Shown: positions 23,243 through 32,065 of the stretch, in pieces
Position numbering within the stretch: the first letter of the stretch is position 1
Layout of the letters: every line of letters begins with the position of its first letter
Source: Hymenobacter sp. 15J16-1T3B
GTDB taxonomy: Bacteria; Bacteroidota; Bacteroidia; Cytophagales; Hymenobacteraceae
Direction of reading: 5' to 3'
Assembly (NCBI RefSeq): GCF_020711235.1
Contig: NZ_JAJFAV010000013.1
Coordinates: forward strand, 62,001-126,000
Length of the DNA stretch: 64,000 nucleotides
The notes under the pieces: generated by a model
What the model was told of the DNA's origin: nothing
What the model saw: the letters and a program-made list of their open reading frames with translations, nothing else
Database searches by the model: none
Translations under genes and position numbers: made by a program

Positions 23243-24609
23243 CGTTTCTTAACAAAAAGCTCGCGCATTGCGTCCCGCACAGGGGCGAAATCGTCGTCCT
23301 CCCACTGGTCGGGAATGACGTGCTTTCGGCCGCGGTCCAGGGCCTTAAACAGCCGCTCATCGTCCGATTGTTCAGCAATATACTGCGAATACGCACGCGC
23401 CCACACTTCGTAGGGCTGCTTCAGGTATTCGTTGATGTGGGCCCGGCGGGCGGGGCTGCACTTCGGGTCGTCCAGCAGGAGCTTGTACGTCTGCCACAGC
23501 TCGGTGTCCTCGGCCGCGTCCAGCACGGCCTTCATGTCGGTGGAGCTGAACACGAGGCGCGTCACGTCGCGCGGAATGTCCAGGTAGGTGTAGTCGATCC
23601 AGTGGCCCAGCTCGTGCAGCAGCGTGAAGCCGATTTCGCCCGCGTCGTCGATTTCCGCGTTCAGCGACAGAATCGGCGGCGGGTCGTCCCGCAGGCGGGC
23701 GAAGCTGAAGCCGCCTTGCGTGCCGCGGGCCATCTTCCGGAAGCCGATGGGCAGCGTTTTCACGCTGGTGGGCGACTCGGGCAGCAGGTGCACCTGGTTG
23801 ATGGCGTTCAACGCCGCCTGCAGCCCGTCGCGCCGGGCGTCGGTCAGCTTCTTGGCGTGGGTCACCAGCTCGGGCACGCGGTGCAGGCCCTCCACCGCGT
23901 CCACCTCGCGCTTGGCCGCGGCCGGCAGCTCGGTGTAGTAGGGCACGCCCTTGGGGTAAATAACGCCTGTTTGGCCCACGTTGCCGTCGAAGCCGTCGTC
24001 GGGCCCGGGCAGCGCCGGCAGCAGCACCGCGGGCGTGGCTTTGCCCAGCGGGTTAGCCGTCACCGTGCAGCGGCACAGCCAGCCGTTGGGCGGGTAGTGC
24101 GTGGTCCACCACTCGTGCGCGGCCGGCAGCACCACCGCGTCCCAGGCCCGGTGCTCGGGCCGCACGCGGCTGTCGCCCACGGTGTGGTAGCTGAGCAGGT
24201 CCGTGGGCTCAAACTCTTTCCAGCGGGCCGCCATCTGCGCGCTGCCGATGGCGTGCTCGTACTCGGCCTGCAGCCAGCGCACGTTGTATTGGTGGTGCAG
24301 CTCCAGCGCCTCGGCCTTGAAGGACTGCCACGGCTTCACGTTGCCTTGCGCGTCCAGCAGCAGCTTGGTCAGTGCCTCGCCCTGGTGCGCTGTCTTGGCG
24401 GCCGAAAACCACTGCACGTTGCCCCGCAGAAAGGCGGTGGCGGCCTCGTCGGGCGAGTTGTAGCCGATGGACACGGCCTCCTGCAGCTTGGTGGCCGTGG
24501 CGTTCAGCAGGCCCACGTGCAGGGGCACGCGCCGGCCCTGCGCGCCGTGCACCTGCCGGCTCAGGTCCAGCAGGGCATTGCGCAGGGCGGTATCGTCCTC
24601 GGCGGCCAT
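23215..24609 (-). CDS. MuF-like minor head protein fused to a HELGH metalloprotease-like domain
   Basis: A 464-residue protein. Residues ~1-185 are the Mu gpF/SPP1 gp7-type head morphogenesis domain, clearest in 'YHTVGDSRVRPEHRAWDAVVLPAAHEWWTTHYPPNGWLCRCTV'. After a linker, residues ~285-440 hold a second domain with 'FTLLHELGHWIDY' (HELGH at 332-336), a zinc metallopeptidase-type HExxH motif. MuF proteins sit inside the capsid and may be ejected with DNA, and some carry C-terminal effector domains. ATG 24609 is the first good start. The frame continues upstream with plausible sequence overlapping the portal stop, so the N-terminus is not certain. Confidence 0.85.
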   Translation of the reverse strand: MAAEDDTALRNALLDLSRQVHGAQGRRVPLHVGLLNATATKLQEAVSIGYNSPDEAATAFLRGNVQWFSAAKTAHQGEALTKLLLDAQGNVKPWQSFKAEALELHHQYNVRWLQAEYEHAIGSAQMAARWKEFEPTDLLSYHTVGDSRVRPEHRAWDAVVLPAAHEWWTTHYPPNGWLCRCTVTANPLGKATPAVLLPALPGPDDGFDGNVGQTGVIYPKGVPYYTELPAAAKREVDAVEGLHRVPELVTHAKKLTDARRDGLQAALNAINQVHLLPESPTSVKTLPIGFRKMARGTQGGFSFARLRDDPPPILSLNAEIDDAGEIGFTLLHELGHWIDYTYLDIPRDVTRLVFSSTDMKAVLDAAEDTELWQTYKLLLDDPKCSPARRAHINEYLKQPYEVWARAYSQYIAEQSDDERLFKALDRGRKHVIPDQWEDDDFAPVRDAMRELFVKKRWVPRTTSE

Positions 24610-24671
24610 GCGAACGGCCGCCAGGCCGTGGGGGCCGTGGTTGTGGGTGCAGGCGCGGGCGTAGAGGGCCG

Positions 24672-25934
24672 TTACGCCCGCGCTGTAGGCTTTCCCGGCC
24701 GGGGCGGGTTGGTGCCGGCGGGGGCCGGGGTAGGTACTAGTTCGGGCTCGGGCTTTTCCTCCACCTCGATGCCGAAGTTGTCCTTGATGTACTGCGCCGG
24801 CACGCGGTAGCCCGAGTGCTGCATCACGCCCTGCACGATGTCCCACAGCTCTTTTTTCTTCAGCTGCTCGGTGTCGTCCCACTTGAACTCGAAGCCCGCC
24901 ACCGGGTAGCCGTGCACCAGCAGCTTGTCCCAGAGCTTCCACATGATGAGGTTGCGCAGGTAGGTTTTGTCGGCCTGGGTGTACTTCTCGGCCACCCGCT
25001 CGTGTACCTCGCCCTGGCTGCGGCTGCTGCCGTCCTCGGTGGTCATCGTCTGGCCCAGCACGGCCTTGCTCATCTCCCGGTTGGGGTAGTCGATCATGCC
25101 GGCAAAGACGCCCTGCTGAAACGTCTGGGGCTGGTGGTACTGGAAGTTGCTCGCGCCCGGGGGCAGGATGGCGTAGGCCGCCCGGCCCATGTTGCGCAGC
25201 ATGTTTTCCACCTCCACGCGGTCCTCGTCGTTGAGGTCCATCTCCACCGTGCGCACCGGCAGCGCGAACCGGTCGCAGTACTCGGCCCAGGCCTGCATGC
25301 TGTTTTTCTTCCACACCACGTGCGGAATCAGCTTGTGCAGCAGGCCCAGCTCGCGCGACTCGCCCAGCTGGATCAGCCACGGCGCTTCGGGGCCGTCGAC
25401 GTAGCTCAGGCCGGTTTGGCTCAGCGGCGCGTCGCGGATCAAGCCCCGCTCCGGAATCACCATCTCGGGCTGGATCAGGTCGATGCCGGCGAATTCGCCG
25501 TCGACGGGCGGCCGGAACTCCAGCACCCGCGGGCCCCAAAAGATGGAGTGAACCGCCTCCATGCAGAGCGTGTAGAACCAGGGCGCCTGCAGCATGCGCG
25601 TCAGCTCCTCGTTTTCAGCCCCGCCCTTCACGGCCACCACCTTAAACGGCTGGCTGAGCAGGTTCAGGGCGCGGGTTTCCATCACGCTGGCGAGGTGCGC
25701 GTCGATGACGGCCTCGCGGTAGAGGCGCAGCAGCTCGGTGCGGTCAGGCAGGTGCAGCTGCTCGGCCATGCTCAGCGCGTTGCGCCAGTGCGTCAGGTCC
25801 GCCCGCATGCGGGTGGTCTGGTACTCGGCAATGCGGCTGGACACCGAGCGGCGGCCCAGCTTGGCGTTCAGGGTCGGGGTGACGTTCTGGGCCTCGGCGG
25901 CCAACTGGGCCTGTAGGCGTTGGTGCAGGTTCAT
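24672..25934 (-). CDS. Portal protein (DUF935, Mu gp29-like)
   Basis: A 420-residue protein forming the ring through which DNA enters and leaves the head. 'LLRLYREAVIDAHLASVMETRALNLLSQPFKVV' and 'KNSMQAWAEYCDRFALPVRTVEMD' and 'MSKAVLGQTMTTEDG' are signatures of the DUF935 Mu-type portal family. Length is slightly below Mu's, and a Pro-rich tail follows. It is between the MuF-like and gp36-like genes, as in Mu-related phages. Confidence 0.92.
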   Translation of the reverse strand: MNLHQRLQAQLAAEAQNVTPTLNAKLGRRSVSSRIAEYQTTRMRADLTHWRNALSMAEQLHLPDRTELLRLYREAVIDAHLASVMETRALNLLSQPFKVVAVKGGAENEELTRMLQAPWFYTLCMEAVHSIFWGPRVLEFRPPVDGEFAGIDLIQPEMVIPERGLIRDAPLSQTGLSYVDGPEAPWLIQLGESRELGLLHKLIPHVVWKKNSMQAWAEYCDRFALPVRTVEMDLNDEDRVEVENMLRNMGRAAYAILPPGASNFQYHQPQTFQQGVFAGMIDYPNREMSKAVLGQTMTTEDGSSRSQGEVHERVAEKYTQADKTYLRNLIMWKLWDKLLVHGYPVAGFEFKWDDTEQLKKKELWDIVQGVMQHSGYRVPAQYIKDNFGIEVEEKPEPELVPTPAPAGTNPPRPGKPTARA

Positions 25935-25937
25935 GGC

Positions 25938-26351
25938 TTACCAGCTGAGGGTTTGTTTCGGGGCCGAGCCCCACTTGAAGCCGCCGGGGCGCTCGGCCGG
26001 CGGCAGCAGCGGTAGGTCGGCGGTGATGCTGCCTTTGCCGATGGCCTTCAGCCATTCGAGGGCCTGGTCGTAGCGCACGATGCGCTTTTCGGGCATCTGG
26101 GCCCGGCCGTGGCGCGAGTGCACGGTGTAGAGGCTGATGTCCACCATGTAGGTGACCAGCAGGGCCGAGCGGTCGTCGCCGGTGGCGGCGAAGATGGCGG
26201 CCACGTCGTAGCGGCTGCGCAGGTAGCTTTCGCAGAGCTGCTGGGCGTAGAGTTCCGCTTTGGGCAGCACCGTGCCGTCTTCGTCGGTGATGACGTGCAG
26301 CTGCTCGGTGCGAATCTGGGTGCCGTAGTCCTCGGGGGTCAGAAAGGCCAT
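25938..26351 (-). CDS. Gp36-like phage protein (DUF1320)
   Basis: A 137-residue protein from ATG 26351. The opening 'MAFLTPEDYGTQIRTEQLHVIT' and 'ESYLRSRYDVAAIF...TYMVDISLYTVHSR' and 'RYDQALEWLKAIGKG' are typical of the Mu gp36/DUF1320 family, thought to act at the head-tail connector. It sits between terminase and portal genes. Upstream in-frame sequence is the shadow of the terminase gene. Confidence 0.85.
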   Translation of the reverse strand: MAFLTPEDYGTQIRTEQLHVITDEDGTVLPKAELYAQQLCESYLRSRYDVAAIFAATGDDRSALLVTYMVDISLYTVHSRHGRAQMPEKRIVRYDQALEWLKAIGKGSITADLPLLPPAERPGGFKWGSAPKQTLSW

Positions 26352-26353
26352 GG

Positions 26354-27865
26354 TTAGAAAGCGCGTTGGTGCACGTCGGACCGGTCCCCGACGGCGGGTT
26401 TGTTGGAGCCCTGGCGCTGGTAGGCCGACCATTCGGCCTTGAAGCAGCGGCAGAGGAAGTAGTCGTTGGCGTCGCTGGGGTGGCCGTAGGGCTCGTAGCT
26501 GATTTTGAGGGTCGGGTGCATGACCTTCTTTTTCTCCTTCGTCCCGTCGCTGGCCTTCTTCACCTTCTGGTAGTCCGTGCTGGTCACGTTGCACTTGCGG
26601 TCGAAGCGCAGCACGATGCCGCCGGCGCTGGGCTTGTCGGCCGGCGCCTGGCCGTCCTGCTCCAGCAGCTCGTCAATCCAGAGGCCGCGCATCGACACCG
26701 ACGGCGCGGAGGCCTCCACCCGCAGCGTGACCTTGGGCAGCTTCTTCAGCTCCTTGACCACGATGGTGTAGTCGTTGCTGCCCTGCTCGGTGCGCGTGTC
26801 GCCGTGCTTGCCTGCCGGGTCGCCGTACACAAACACCTCGGCCCGGTGGCTGCCGTACTTGCGCATGAAGGCCTGGCAGGCCAGCGAGGTCTTGCCGTGC
26901 TGGCAGAACTCGTCTATCTGGGTGGCCACTTTGCCCTGCACCTGCCACACGTTGAGCGTGACGTAGGGCGTGAGGTTGAAGTCGAACGTGATGTGCAGCG
27001 CGAGGCCCGGGTCGTAGGTGTAGTCGCCCACGTGCCGCTCCGTGTCGTAGCTTGGGTAGAATTCCCCGCCCGTTTTCTCCACGGCGTTCCAGTCGCCTTC
27101 CAGCAGGCGCTGCCGGTCGTAGGGCTTCAGCTGCTCCAGGCTCTTTTTGTAGATGCGCACGAACTCCCGGTCGGGGTTGTCCGTCACCAGCGCCTGAATA
27201 ACGCGCTGGTAGGGCTTGAGCTGGACGGGGTTGTTTTCCTTGTCGTAGACGTATTTCAGGCGCACCCAGGTGTAGCCCGGGTTGCAGGTGATGAGCATTT
27301 TCGGGATGAGCCCGAACTCGGCCAGCTTCCAGCGGATGCGGGATTTTAGGATGTCGGCGCCCTTCTCGGGCACGCCGTCGTTGGCCTCCTCGATCCACAC
27401 GTCGGTAATTTCCAACGAGCCCAGGCGCTGGTAGTCTTCGTCGGCCGGGCTGAAGGCCAGCTCCTTGAAAATCTCCCGGCTGCCGTTGTTGAACACCAGC
27501 GCCTCCGGCGCGCCCGAGCGGGAAATGTAGCGGTAGTCCTGGCCCATCACGAGCCCCCACTCGGCCAGCACTTTGAAGTAGGTCACGAGGGTGGACTCCT
27601 TGATGTCGATCAGGCGCGTACGGGCCGTCACGCCGCGGCTGTCGTCGTAGCGCAGGCGGCGGTACACCTTCCACGAGGCGCCCAGGTAGCTCTTGCCGCC
27701 GCCGGCCGCCCCGCCGTACATCACTTCCTCCGTGGTGCCGTCCTCCAAGGCCTGCCAGGCCAGGTGCTGCTTCCAGCTGGGCCGGAAGTTGATGCCGGCC
27801 GACTCGAAGTGGGCCGCGTCCTCCCGGGCCTTCCGCTTCGCGGCCGCCTTTGCTTTATTGGCCAT
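26354..27865 (-). CDS. Terminase large subunit
   Basis: A 503-residue DNA-packaging motor. ATPase: Walker A-like 'GGAAGGGKS' (residues ~51-59), Walker B 'VWIEEAN'. Nuclease: Asp in 'ITFDFNLTPY', Asp in 'VYGDPAG' and Asp near 'DANDYF', the RNase H-like triad. Full length. It overlaps the small-subunit gene by 11 nt. The packaging mode (headful or cohesive) cannot be read from the sequence. Confidence 0.94.
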   Translation of the reverse strand: MANKAKAAAKRKAREDAAHFESAGINFRPSWKQHLAWQALEDGTTEEVMYGGAAGGGKSYLGASWKVYRRLRYDDSRGVTARTRLIDIKESTLVTYFKVLAEWGLVMGQDYRYISRSGAPEALVFNNGSREIFKELAFSPADEDYQRLGSLEITDVWIEEANDGVPEKGADILKSRIRWKLAEFGLIPKMLITCNPGYTWVRLKYVYDKENNPVQLKPYQRVIQALVTDNPDREFVRIYKKSLEQLKPYDRQRLLEGDWNAVEKTGGEFYPSYDTERHVGDYTYDPGLALHITFDFNLTPYVTLNVWQVQGKVATQIDEFCQHGKTSLACQAFMRKYGSHRAEVFVYGDPAGKHGDTRTEQGSNDYTIVVKELKKLPKVTLRVEASAPSVSMRGLWIDELLEQDGQAPADKPSAGGIVLRFDRKCNVTSTDYQKVKKASDGTKEKKKVMHPTLKISYEPYGHPSDANDYFLCRCFKAEWSAYQRQGSNKPAVGDRSDVHQRAF

Positions 27866-28349
27866 CGTCGTCGGGATTGGGGTTCGTCGGCACCACGTAA
27901 TTCATGGTGAAGCCGCCCGGCACCTTGTGGTTGAGGTCCGTTTCCGATTTCTCCTTGAAGCCTTCCACCAGTTGCACAAAGAGCTTGGCGGCCGCCGTGT
28001 CGGGCGGGTAGTGCTCGGTGTAGTCCACTTCCTCGACCCGCGAGCCCATGCCCGCGCCCAGGGATACCGTCATGATTTTGACGGCGGGGTGCGAGTAACC
28101 CACGGCCCGCTCGTAGAGCTTCAGGATGACGTTGGGCGTCAGGGCCTGGAACACGTTGGCCTTGCCGTCGCCGAGCTTCACCCGCTTCAGGTGGGCCTTC
28201 ACGGTTTTGTCCGACAAGCCAGTAGCCTCCACCAGCTCCTGCACGGTGGGCTTGCGCATTTCCTGGCGGATGATGCGGGCAATGGCTTTCTGAATTTTCG
28301 CCCGGTTGCGCTGGCTGTCCTGGCGTTCTTCGTTCGGGTTCGTGGGCAT
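27855..28349 (-). CDS. Terminase small subunit-like protein
   Basis: A 164-residue protein with an N-terminal helix-turn-helix ('IIRQEMRKPTVQELVEATGLSDKTVKAHLKRV', residues ~25-60) and a helical C-terminus. First gene of the leftward operon and overlapping the large terminase start, the usual order for a small subunit that recognises pac or cos. ATG 28349 is chosen because the upstream extension runs into the palindromic promoter region. Confidence 0.75.
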   Translation of the reverse strand: MPTNPNEERQDSQRNRAKIQKAIARIIRQEMRKPTVQELVEATGLSDKTVKAHLKRVKLGDGKANVFQALTPNVILKLYERAVGYSHPAVKIMTVSLGAGMGSRVEEVDYTEHYPPDTAAAKLFVQLVEGFKEKSETDLNHKVPGGFTMNYVVPTNPNPDDDGQ

Positions 28350-28404
28350 AACAGCCACAAAACTGGCCTGAAAGGCCCTTGCGGCGCTATTTGTGTTTTG
28401 CACT

Positions 28405-28443
28405 CGTGGAAATATTTCCACGAATCATGGAAGTATTTCCACG
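28405..28443. promoter_or_regulatory. Twin 18-bp palindromes in the divergent late promoter region
   Basis: CGTGGAAATATTTCCACG (28405-28422) is a perfect palindrome. CATGGAAGTATTTCCACG (28426-28443) is a near-perfect copy 21 bp on, i.e. two helical turns. They lie midway between terminase (left) and protease (right) genes. A 9-bp-stem hairpin (28445-28453 with 28463-28471) follows on the right. These are strong candidate binding sites for a dimeric late regulator. Confidence 0.7.
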
Positions 28444-28496
28444 ACAACGGGCGCCGATTTGCCGCCCGTTGCGCCCAGGGGGAGTTTTGAGGCGCA

Positions 28497-29603
28497 ATGG
28501 AGCGCACCATCCTCATTTTTGACGCCATCGACCCGCAAGTGGCCACCCTGCTGGACGCTCAACTGAGCCAGTGGGAGCAGTCGGGCGCCCGGACCTGCAC
28601 CGTGCGCATCAACTCGCCCGGCGGGTCGTGGATGGCCGGCCAGCTGATGCGGGCCCGCATGCTGCAAAGCAAGCTCGTCATTACCACGGTCAACGAAGGG
28701 CTGGTGGGCTCGGCGGCTACGCTGGTGTTTGCCGGCGGCACGAAGCGCCAGAGCCAGGCGCACGCCAAGTTCATGATGCACCAGGTCTCGGCCGAGGTCG
28801 GCGGCAACGTCAAAGCGCTGGAGCAGGCCCTGAACGCCCAAAAGGCCCTGAACCGCTCCACGGCGGAAATGTACGCCGCGGCGTCGACCAAAAAGACCGA
28901 GGAGTGGGAGCAGATGATGGAGGCCGAAACGTGGCTCAGCGCGGACGAAGCGCGGGCCATGGGCTTTGTCACCGAGGTGCTGCCCGCTCAATCCGGTGTT
29001 GCCGCGCCCGAGGCCACGATGGCCGCGGCCGACATGCACCGCTACTACATGTCACTCATCCCCCAAACAGCCGAGATGAAGCTCGAAGATGTGAAGAATG
29101 CGCTGGCCAAGGCCGGCGTGAAGCTGGCCGACAACGCGACCGAGGCGGATGTGCTGGCCGCGCTGGAGAAAGTCCAGAACCAAGCCCCCGCCGCTCCTGC
29201 CGCCAAGCCCGCCACGCCGCCCGCCGAGGACGAAGACGAGCTGACGCGCCTGCGCCGGGAAAACCAGCAGCTGAAGGCGCAGCAGACCAACGACCTCGAC
29301 GCCCGCGCCACCGAACTGGTGACCAACGCCGTCAACCTGGGCAAAATCACCGCCTCGCAGAAAGACGGCTTCCTGGCGCTGGCCAAAACCGACTACACCA
29401 ACACGGCCAGCATCCTGGCCGGCATGCAGGCCCGCACGTCGGTAGCCGGCGCGGCCAACGGCGCCGCGGCCAACGGCGCGGCCAACGCCCGCAACGACTG
29501 GGGCTTCAAGGAGTGGAGTCAGAAGGACTCGGCGGGCCTGCTGAAAATGAAGCAGACCGAACCCGAGAAGTACAACGCCTTGCTCACGGCCTACACCGGC
29601 TAA
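28497..29603 (+). CDS. ClpP-like prohead protease fused to scaffold
   Basis: A 368-residue protein. Residues 1-165 are a ClpP/S14-type protease: 'INSPGGSWMAGQ', the nucleophile Ser in 'GLVGSAATLV' and the His in 'AKFMMHQVS'. Residues ~215-265 are a coiled coil ('DELTRLRRENQQLKAQQTND'), and the Ala/Asn-rich rest resembles a capsid scaffold. The protease should mature the prohead after assembly. It is the first gene of the rightward late operon. Confidence 0.92.
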   Translation: MERTILIFDAIDPQVATLLDAQLSQWEQSGARTCTVRINSPGGSWMAGQLMRARMLQSKLVITTVNEGLVGSAATLVFAGGTKRQSQAHAKFMMHQVSAEVGGNVKALEQALNAQKALNRSTAEMYAAASTKKTEEWEQMMEAETWLSADEARAMGFVTEVLPAQSGVAAPEATMAAADMHRYYMSLIPQTAEMKLEDVKNALAKAGVKLADNATEADVLAALEKVQNQAPAAPAAKPATPPAEDEDELTRLRRENQQLKAQQTNDLDARATELVTNAVNLGKITASQKDGFLALAKTDYTNTASILAGMQARTSVAGAANGAAANGAANARNDWGFKEWSQKDSAGLLKMKQTEPEKYNALLTAYTG

Positions 29604-29667
29604 TCCCAGCCCGCTCGATCATCGGCCCCTACGGCCTGTCCCCCTCTGTCTCTATCCGTTTTTTCAG

Positions 29668-30741
29668 ATGAAAAACCTGCTTCTCCTCGGTCAACTGCTC
29701 TGCACGTTGCTCCTGACCGCCCTGCTGGGCTCGGTGGTGGCCTCGGCCATCGGCGTGGCACCCGAAACCGGCGCCGCCGCCGTGGTGGTGCTGCAAGTCC
29801 TGCGCCTCGTGCTCGTGGCCCCGCAGGCCGGGGTGGCCTTCGAGGACCCGCTCACCACCATCTTCACCCGCGAGCTGCAACCGCTGCTGTTTCCGGACAA
29901 CTCGTTCTACAAGCAAACCCACGCGCTGGCAACGGGCGTCGGGGTCGACGCGGCGTTCTACGAAATTCCGCAGGAGAGCCAAGCGCCCTCGGCCGTCATC
30001 GACCCGACCACGTGGCCGCTGCAGGTGGAGGAGCTGGAAGGCGACAACAACATCGTGGGCCTGAACCTGCTGGCCACGAAACCCACGCGCCTGGGCGACC
30101 GGGAGCTGCTGGAAGTCGCCTACGACAAACGCAGCTCCACGCTGCGCCTGCACTCCGACGTACTCGACAACCTGGTGGCGCAGGTCGCCCTTAACCGCAT
30201 GTCGGCGGTCGACTCGGCCGCCATCATCCCGACCACCGGCGCGGATGCCGCCGCCTCGCTGGCCGGCCGCACCGGCACCCGCAAGAAAATCACCAAGGCC
30301 GACTTTGTGAAAGCCAACGAGGTGCTGGACCGCATGGAAATGCAGGGCCCGCGCTTCGGCCTGATCGGCGCCACGCAGTACGCTGAGCTGCTGATGATCG
30401 AGGATTTCATCGATTACAACAAGACCGGCAACGCCGGCATGTTGGCCACCGGCGCCATCGGCGAAATCCTGGGCACGAAGTTCTACAAGCGCAGCACGGC
30501 GGGCATCTACACGGCCGCTAATGCGCCCAAGGCCGTGCAGGCTGCCGCGGCTGCCGATGACAAGGAGGGCCTGCTCATCTGGACCCCGATGGCCATCGGC
30601 CGCGTGGAAGGGGCGGTAAAGCCCTACATCAACGCCGGCCAGGCGCAGTACCTGGGCGACATCATGAACGCCGCCGTGCGCTTTGGCATGAAGCTGATGC
30701 GCAACGACAAGAAGGGCGTGGTGGCCATCGTGCAAGGCTAA
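29668..30741 (+). CDS. Major capsid protein with hydrophobic N-terminal extension
   Basis: A 357-residue protein. From about residue 58 ('FEDPLTTIFTRELQPLLFPDNSFYKQTH...') it resembles Bacteroidota phage capsid proteins with 'FYEIPQESQAPSAV' and 'YDKRSSTLRLHSDVLDNLVAQVALNRM', and the chain ends with 'DIMNAAVRFGMKLMRNDKKGVV'. Residues 1-55 are oddly hydrophobic, with two membrane-like stretches (1-30 and 38-51). A GTG at 29833 would start exactly at the usual capsid N-terminus (302 residues). Either the leader is removed by the phage protease or the true start is internal. Confidence 0.87.
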   Translation: MKNLLLLGQLLCTLLLTALLGSVVASAIGVAPETGAAAVVVLQVLRLVLVAPQAGVAFEDPLTTIFTRELQPLLFPDNSFYKQTHALATGVGVDAAFYEIPQESQAPSAVIDPTTWPLQVEELEGDNNIVGLNLLATKPTRLGDRELLEVAYDKRSSTLRLHSDVLDNLVAQVALNRMSAVDSAAIIPTTGADAAASLAGRTGTRKKITKADFVKANEVLDRMEMQGPRFGLIGATQYAELLMIEDFIDYNKTGNAGMLATGAIGEILGTKFYKRSTAGIYTAANAPKAVQAAAAADDKEGLLIWTPMAIGRVEGAVKPYINAGQAQYLGDIMNAAVRFGMKLMRNDKKGVVAIVQG

Positions 30742-30753
30742 GCAGTACCGGCC

Positions 30754-31161
30754 ATGCACCTGACCCTTGCCCGCACCATCAAGACGAGCCAGTCGACCGT
30801 TGGTCGGCTGGCCGTCGACGGCGCTTTCGAATGCCACGTCCTCGAAGACGTGGTGCGCCCGACCGGGGTGAAGGTGTATGGCAAAACCGCCATTCCGGCC
30901 GGCACCTACCCGGTCGTCATTACCTACTCCAACCGGTTCCGCCGGCTGATGCCCTTGCTGGTCGGCGTGCCCGGATTTGCGGGCGTGCGCATCCACTCGG
31001 GCAACACGGCGGCCGACACCGAGGGCTGCCTGCTGGTGGGCACCTACGCCCCCAACCAACCCGACTGGGTGAGCAAGAGCCGCGACGCCTACGCGGTGCT
31101 CTACGCCAAGATCAAAGATGCGCTGGACCGGGGCGAGACGGTCACTATTTCTATCGCGTGA
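30754..31161 (+). CDS. DUF5675-like protein, possible endolysin
   Basis: A 135-residue protein. 'SQSTVGRLAVDGAFECHVLEDVVRP' and 'VRIHSGNTAADTEGCLLVG' match DUF5675, whose His...Ser-Gly-Asn...Gly-Cys layout recalls L,D-transpeptidase-like folds. It lies before holin- and spanin-like genes, so a wall-degrading role is plausible but inferred. The stop overlaps the next gene's ATG. Confidence 0.75.
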   Translation: MHLTLARTIKTSQSTVGRLAVDGAFECHVLEDVVRPTGVKVYGKTAIPAGTYPVVITYSNRFRRLMPLLVGVPGFAGVRIHSGNTAADTEGCLLVGTYAPNQPDWVSKSRDAYAVLYAKIKDALDRGETVTISIA

Positions 31162-31451
31162 TGGCTACCAACAATTCCGGTGAATGGGTGAAGTGGGCCG
31201 TGGGGGTGGCGCTGGTGCTGAGCAGCAGCGCCATTGGCTTCGCCCTGAACACCGAACACCGCCAGACCGCGACGGAAACGACGCTCGACAACCACGTGAA
31301 GGAGTCGGAGCGCACCAAGTCGGACGTTTACCAGCGCCTGAATTCGCAGGACCAAACCCAAAAGGAAGTGCTCCAGGCCGTCAACGATGTGAAGGTCGAC
31401 ATGGCCGCCATCCGCGGCGCCCTGGGCATTCCGAAAGCTTCCGCCAAATGA
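31161..31451 (+). CDS. Small membrane-anchored coiled-coil protein of the lysis cassette
   Basis: A 96-residue protein with one N-terminal transmembrane helix ('WVKWAVGVALVLSSSAIGFAL') and a long charged, coiled-coil-like tail ('ETTLDNHVKESERTKSDVYQRLNSQDQTQKEVLQAVNDVKV'). This is an Rz/i-spanin- or holin-like layout. It overlaps both neighbours by a few bases. Confidence 0.65.
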   Translation: MATNNSGEWVKWAVGVALVLSSSAIGFALNTEHRQTATETTLDNHVKESERTKSDVYQRLNSQDQTQKEVLQAVNDVKVDMAAIRGALGIPKASAK

Positions 31452-32065
31452 GACGCCTTGCCCTTGTAACCGCCCTGTTGCTGGCCTCGGTGAGCAGCTG
31501 CAAACTGCTGGACCGGCCCAGCCCGCAAGAGAAATTGGCGGCGCTGGTGGAGCAGCATCCAGAGCTTACCGCGCCGGAAACCCTGCGCCTGCAGGTGCCC
31601 GTCGTGGTGCCGCAGGTGGAAGTGCGGACGGTGTACCGCCCCAGCCCGGCCGACTCGGCCCGCCACGCCTTCGACCTGGTGCGCCTCGATTCGCTGCTGC
31701 ACCGGGCGGAAGTCTCGCTCGACAGCGCCCAGCGGGCCGCCGCCACCAGCCGCATCCGGCAGTGGATTCGCGCCCAGCCGGTGCCGCTGGACACGCTGTG
31801 CTTCGACACGCTCGGCGTGCAGGGTAATGTCTGGTACGCCCGCGGCGCCTACCAACTCTGGCTGGTGCGCAAGGAGTTACACACCACGGCCCCGGCCACG
31901 GTAGTACAGCAGCAGCTGCGGCCCTGCCCGGCGGCCCCGGTTTTCGCGTGGTACGACCCGCAGGGCTGGCCCTGGTACTGGGTGTTTCTGGCCGGCATCG
32001 TGGTGGGGGTGGGCCTGAGCTACGGCCTGTTTTACGCCCTGCTGCACTTCCTCAGCCGCCGATGA
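31448..32065 (+). CDS. Lipoprotein with C-terminal membrane helix, u-spanin candidate
   Basis: A 205-residue protein. The N-terminus is a lipoprotein signal with the lipobox VSSC (Cys at residue 18), placing it in the outer membrane. The C-terminus holds a transmembrane helix ('WYWVFLAGIVVGVGLSYGLFYALLHFL') for the inner membrane. This is the topology of unimolecular spanins, which fuse the two membranes at the end of lysis. It lies between an endolysin candidate and a holin candidate. The function is inferred from topology and context. Confidence 0.7.
   Translation: MRRLALVTALLLASVSSCKLLDRPSPQEKLAALVEQHPELTAPETLRLQVPVVVPQVEVRTVYRPSPADSARHAFDLVRLDSLLHRAEVSLDSAQRAAATSRIRQWIRAQPVPLDTLCFDTLGVQGNVWYARGAYQLWLVRKELHTTAPATVVQQQLRPCPAAPVFAWYDPQGWPWYWVFLAGIVVGVGLSYGLFYALLHFLSRR

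Noticed and set aside
23215-25539. A 774-residue minus-strand frame reaching into the portal gene
   Set aside because: Its first ~300 codons are the portal gene read in another frame and are low complexity; the real MuF-like gene starts near 24609.
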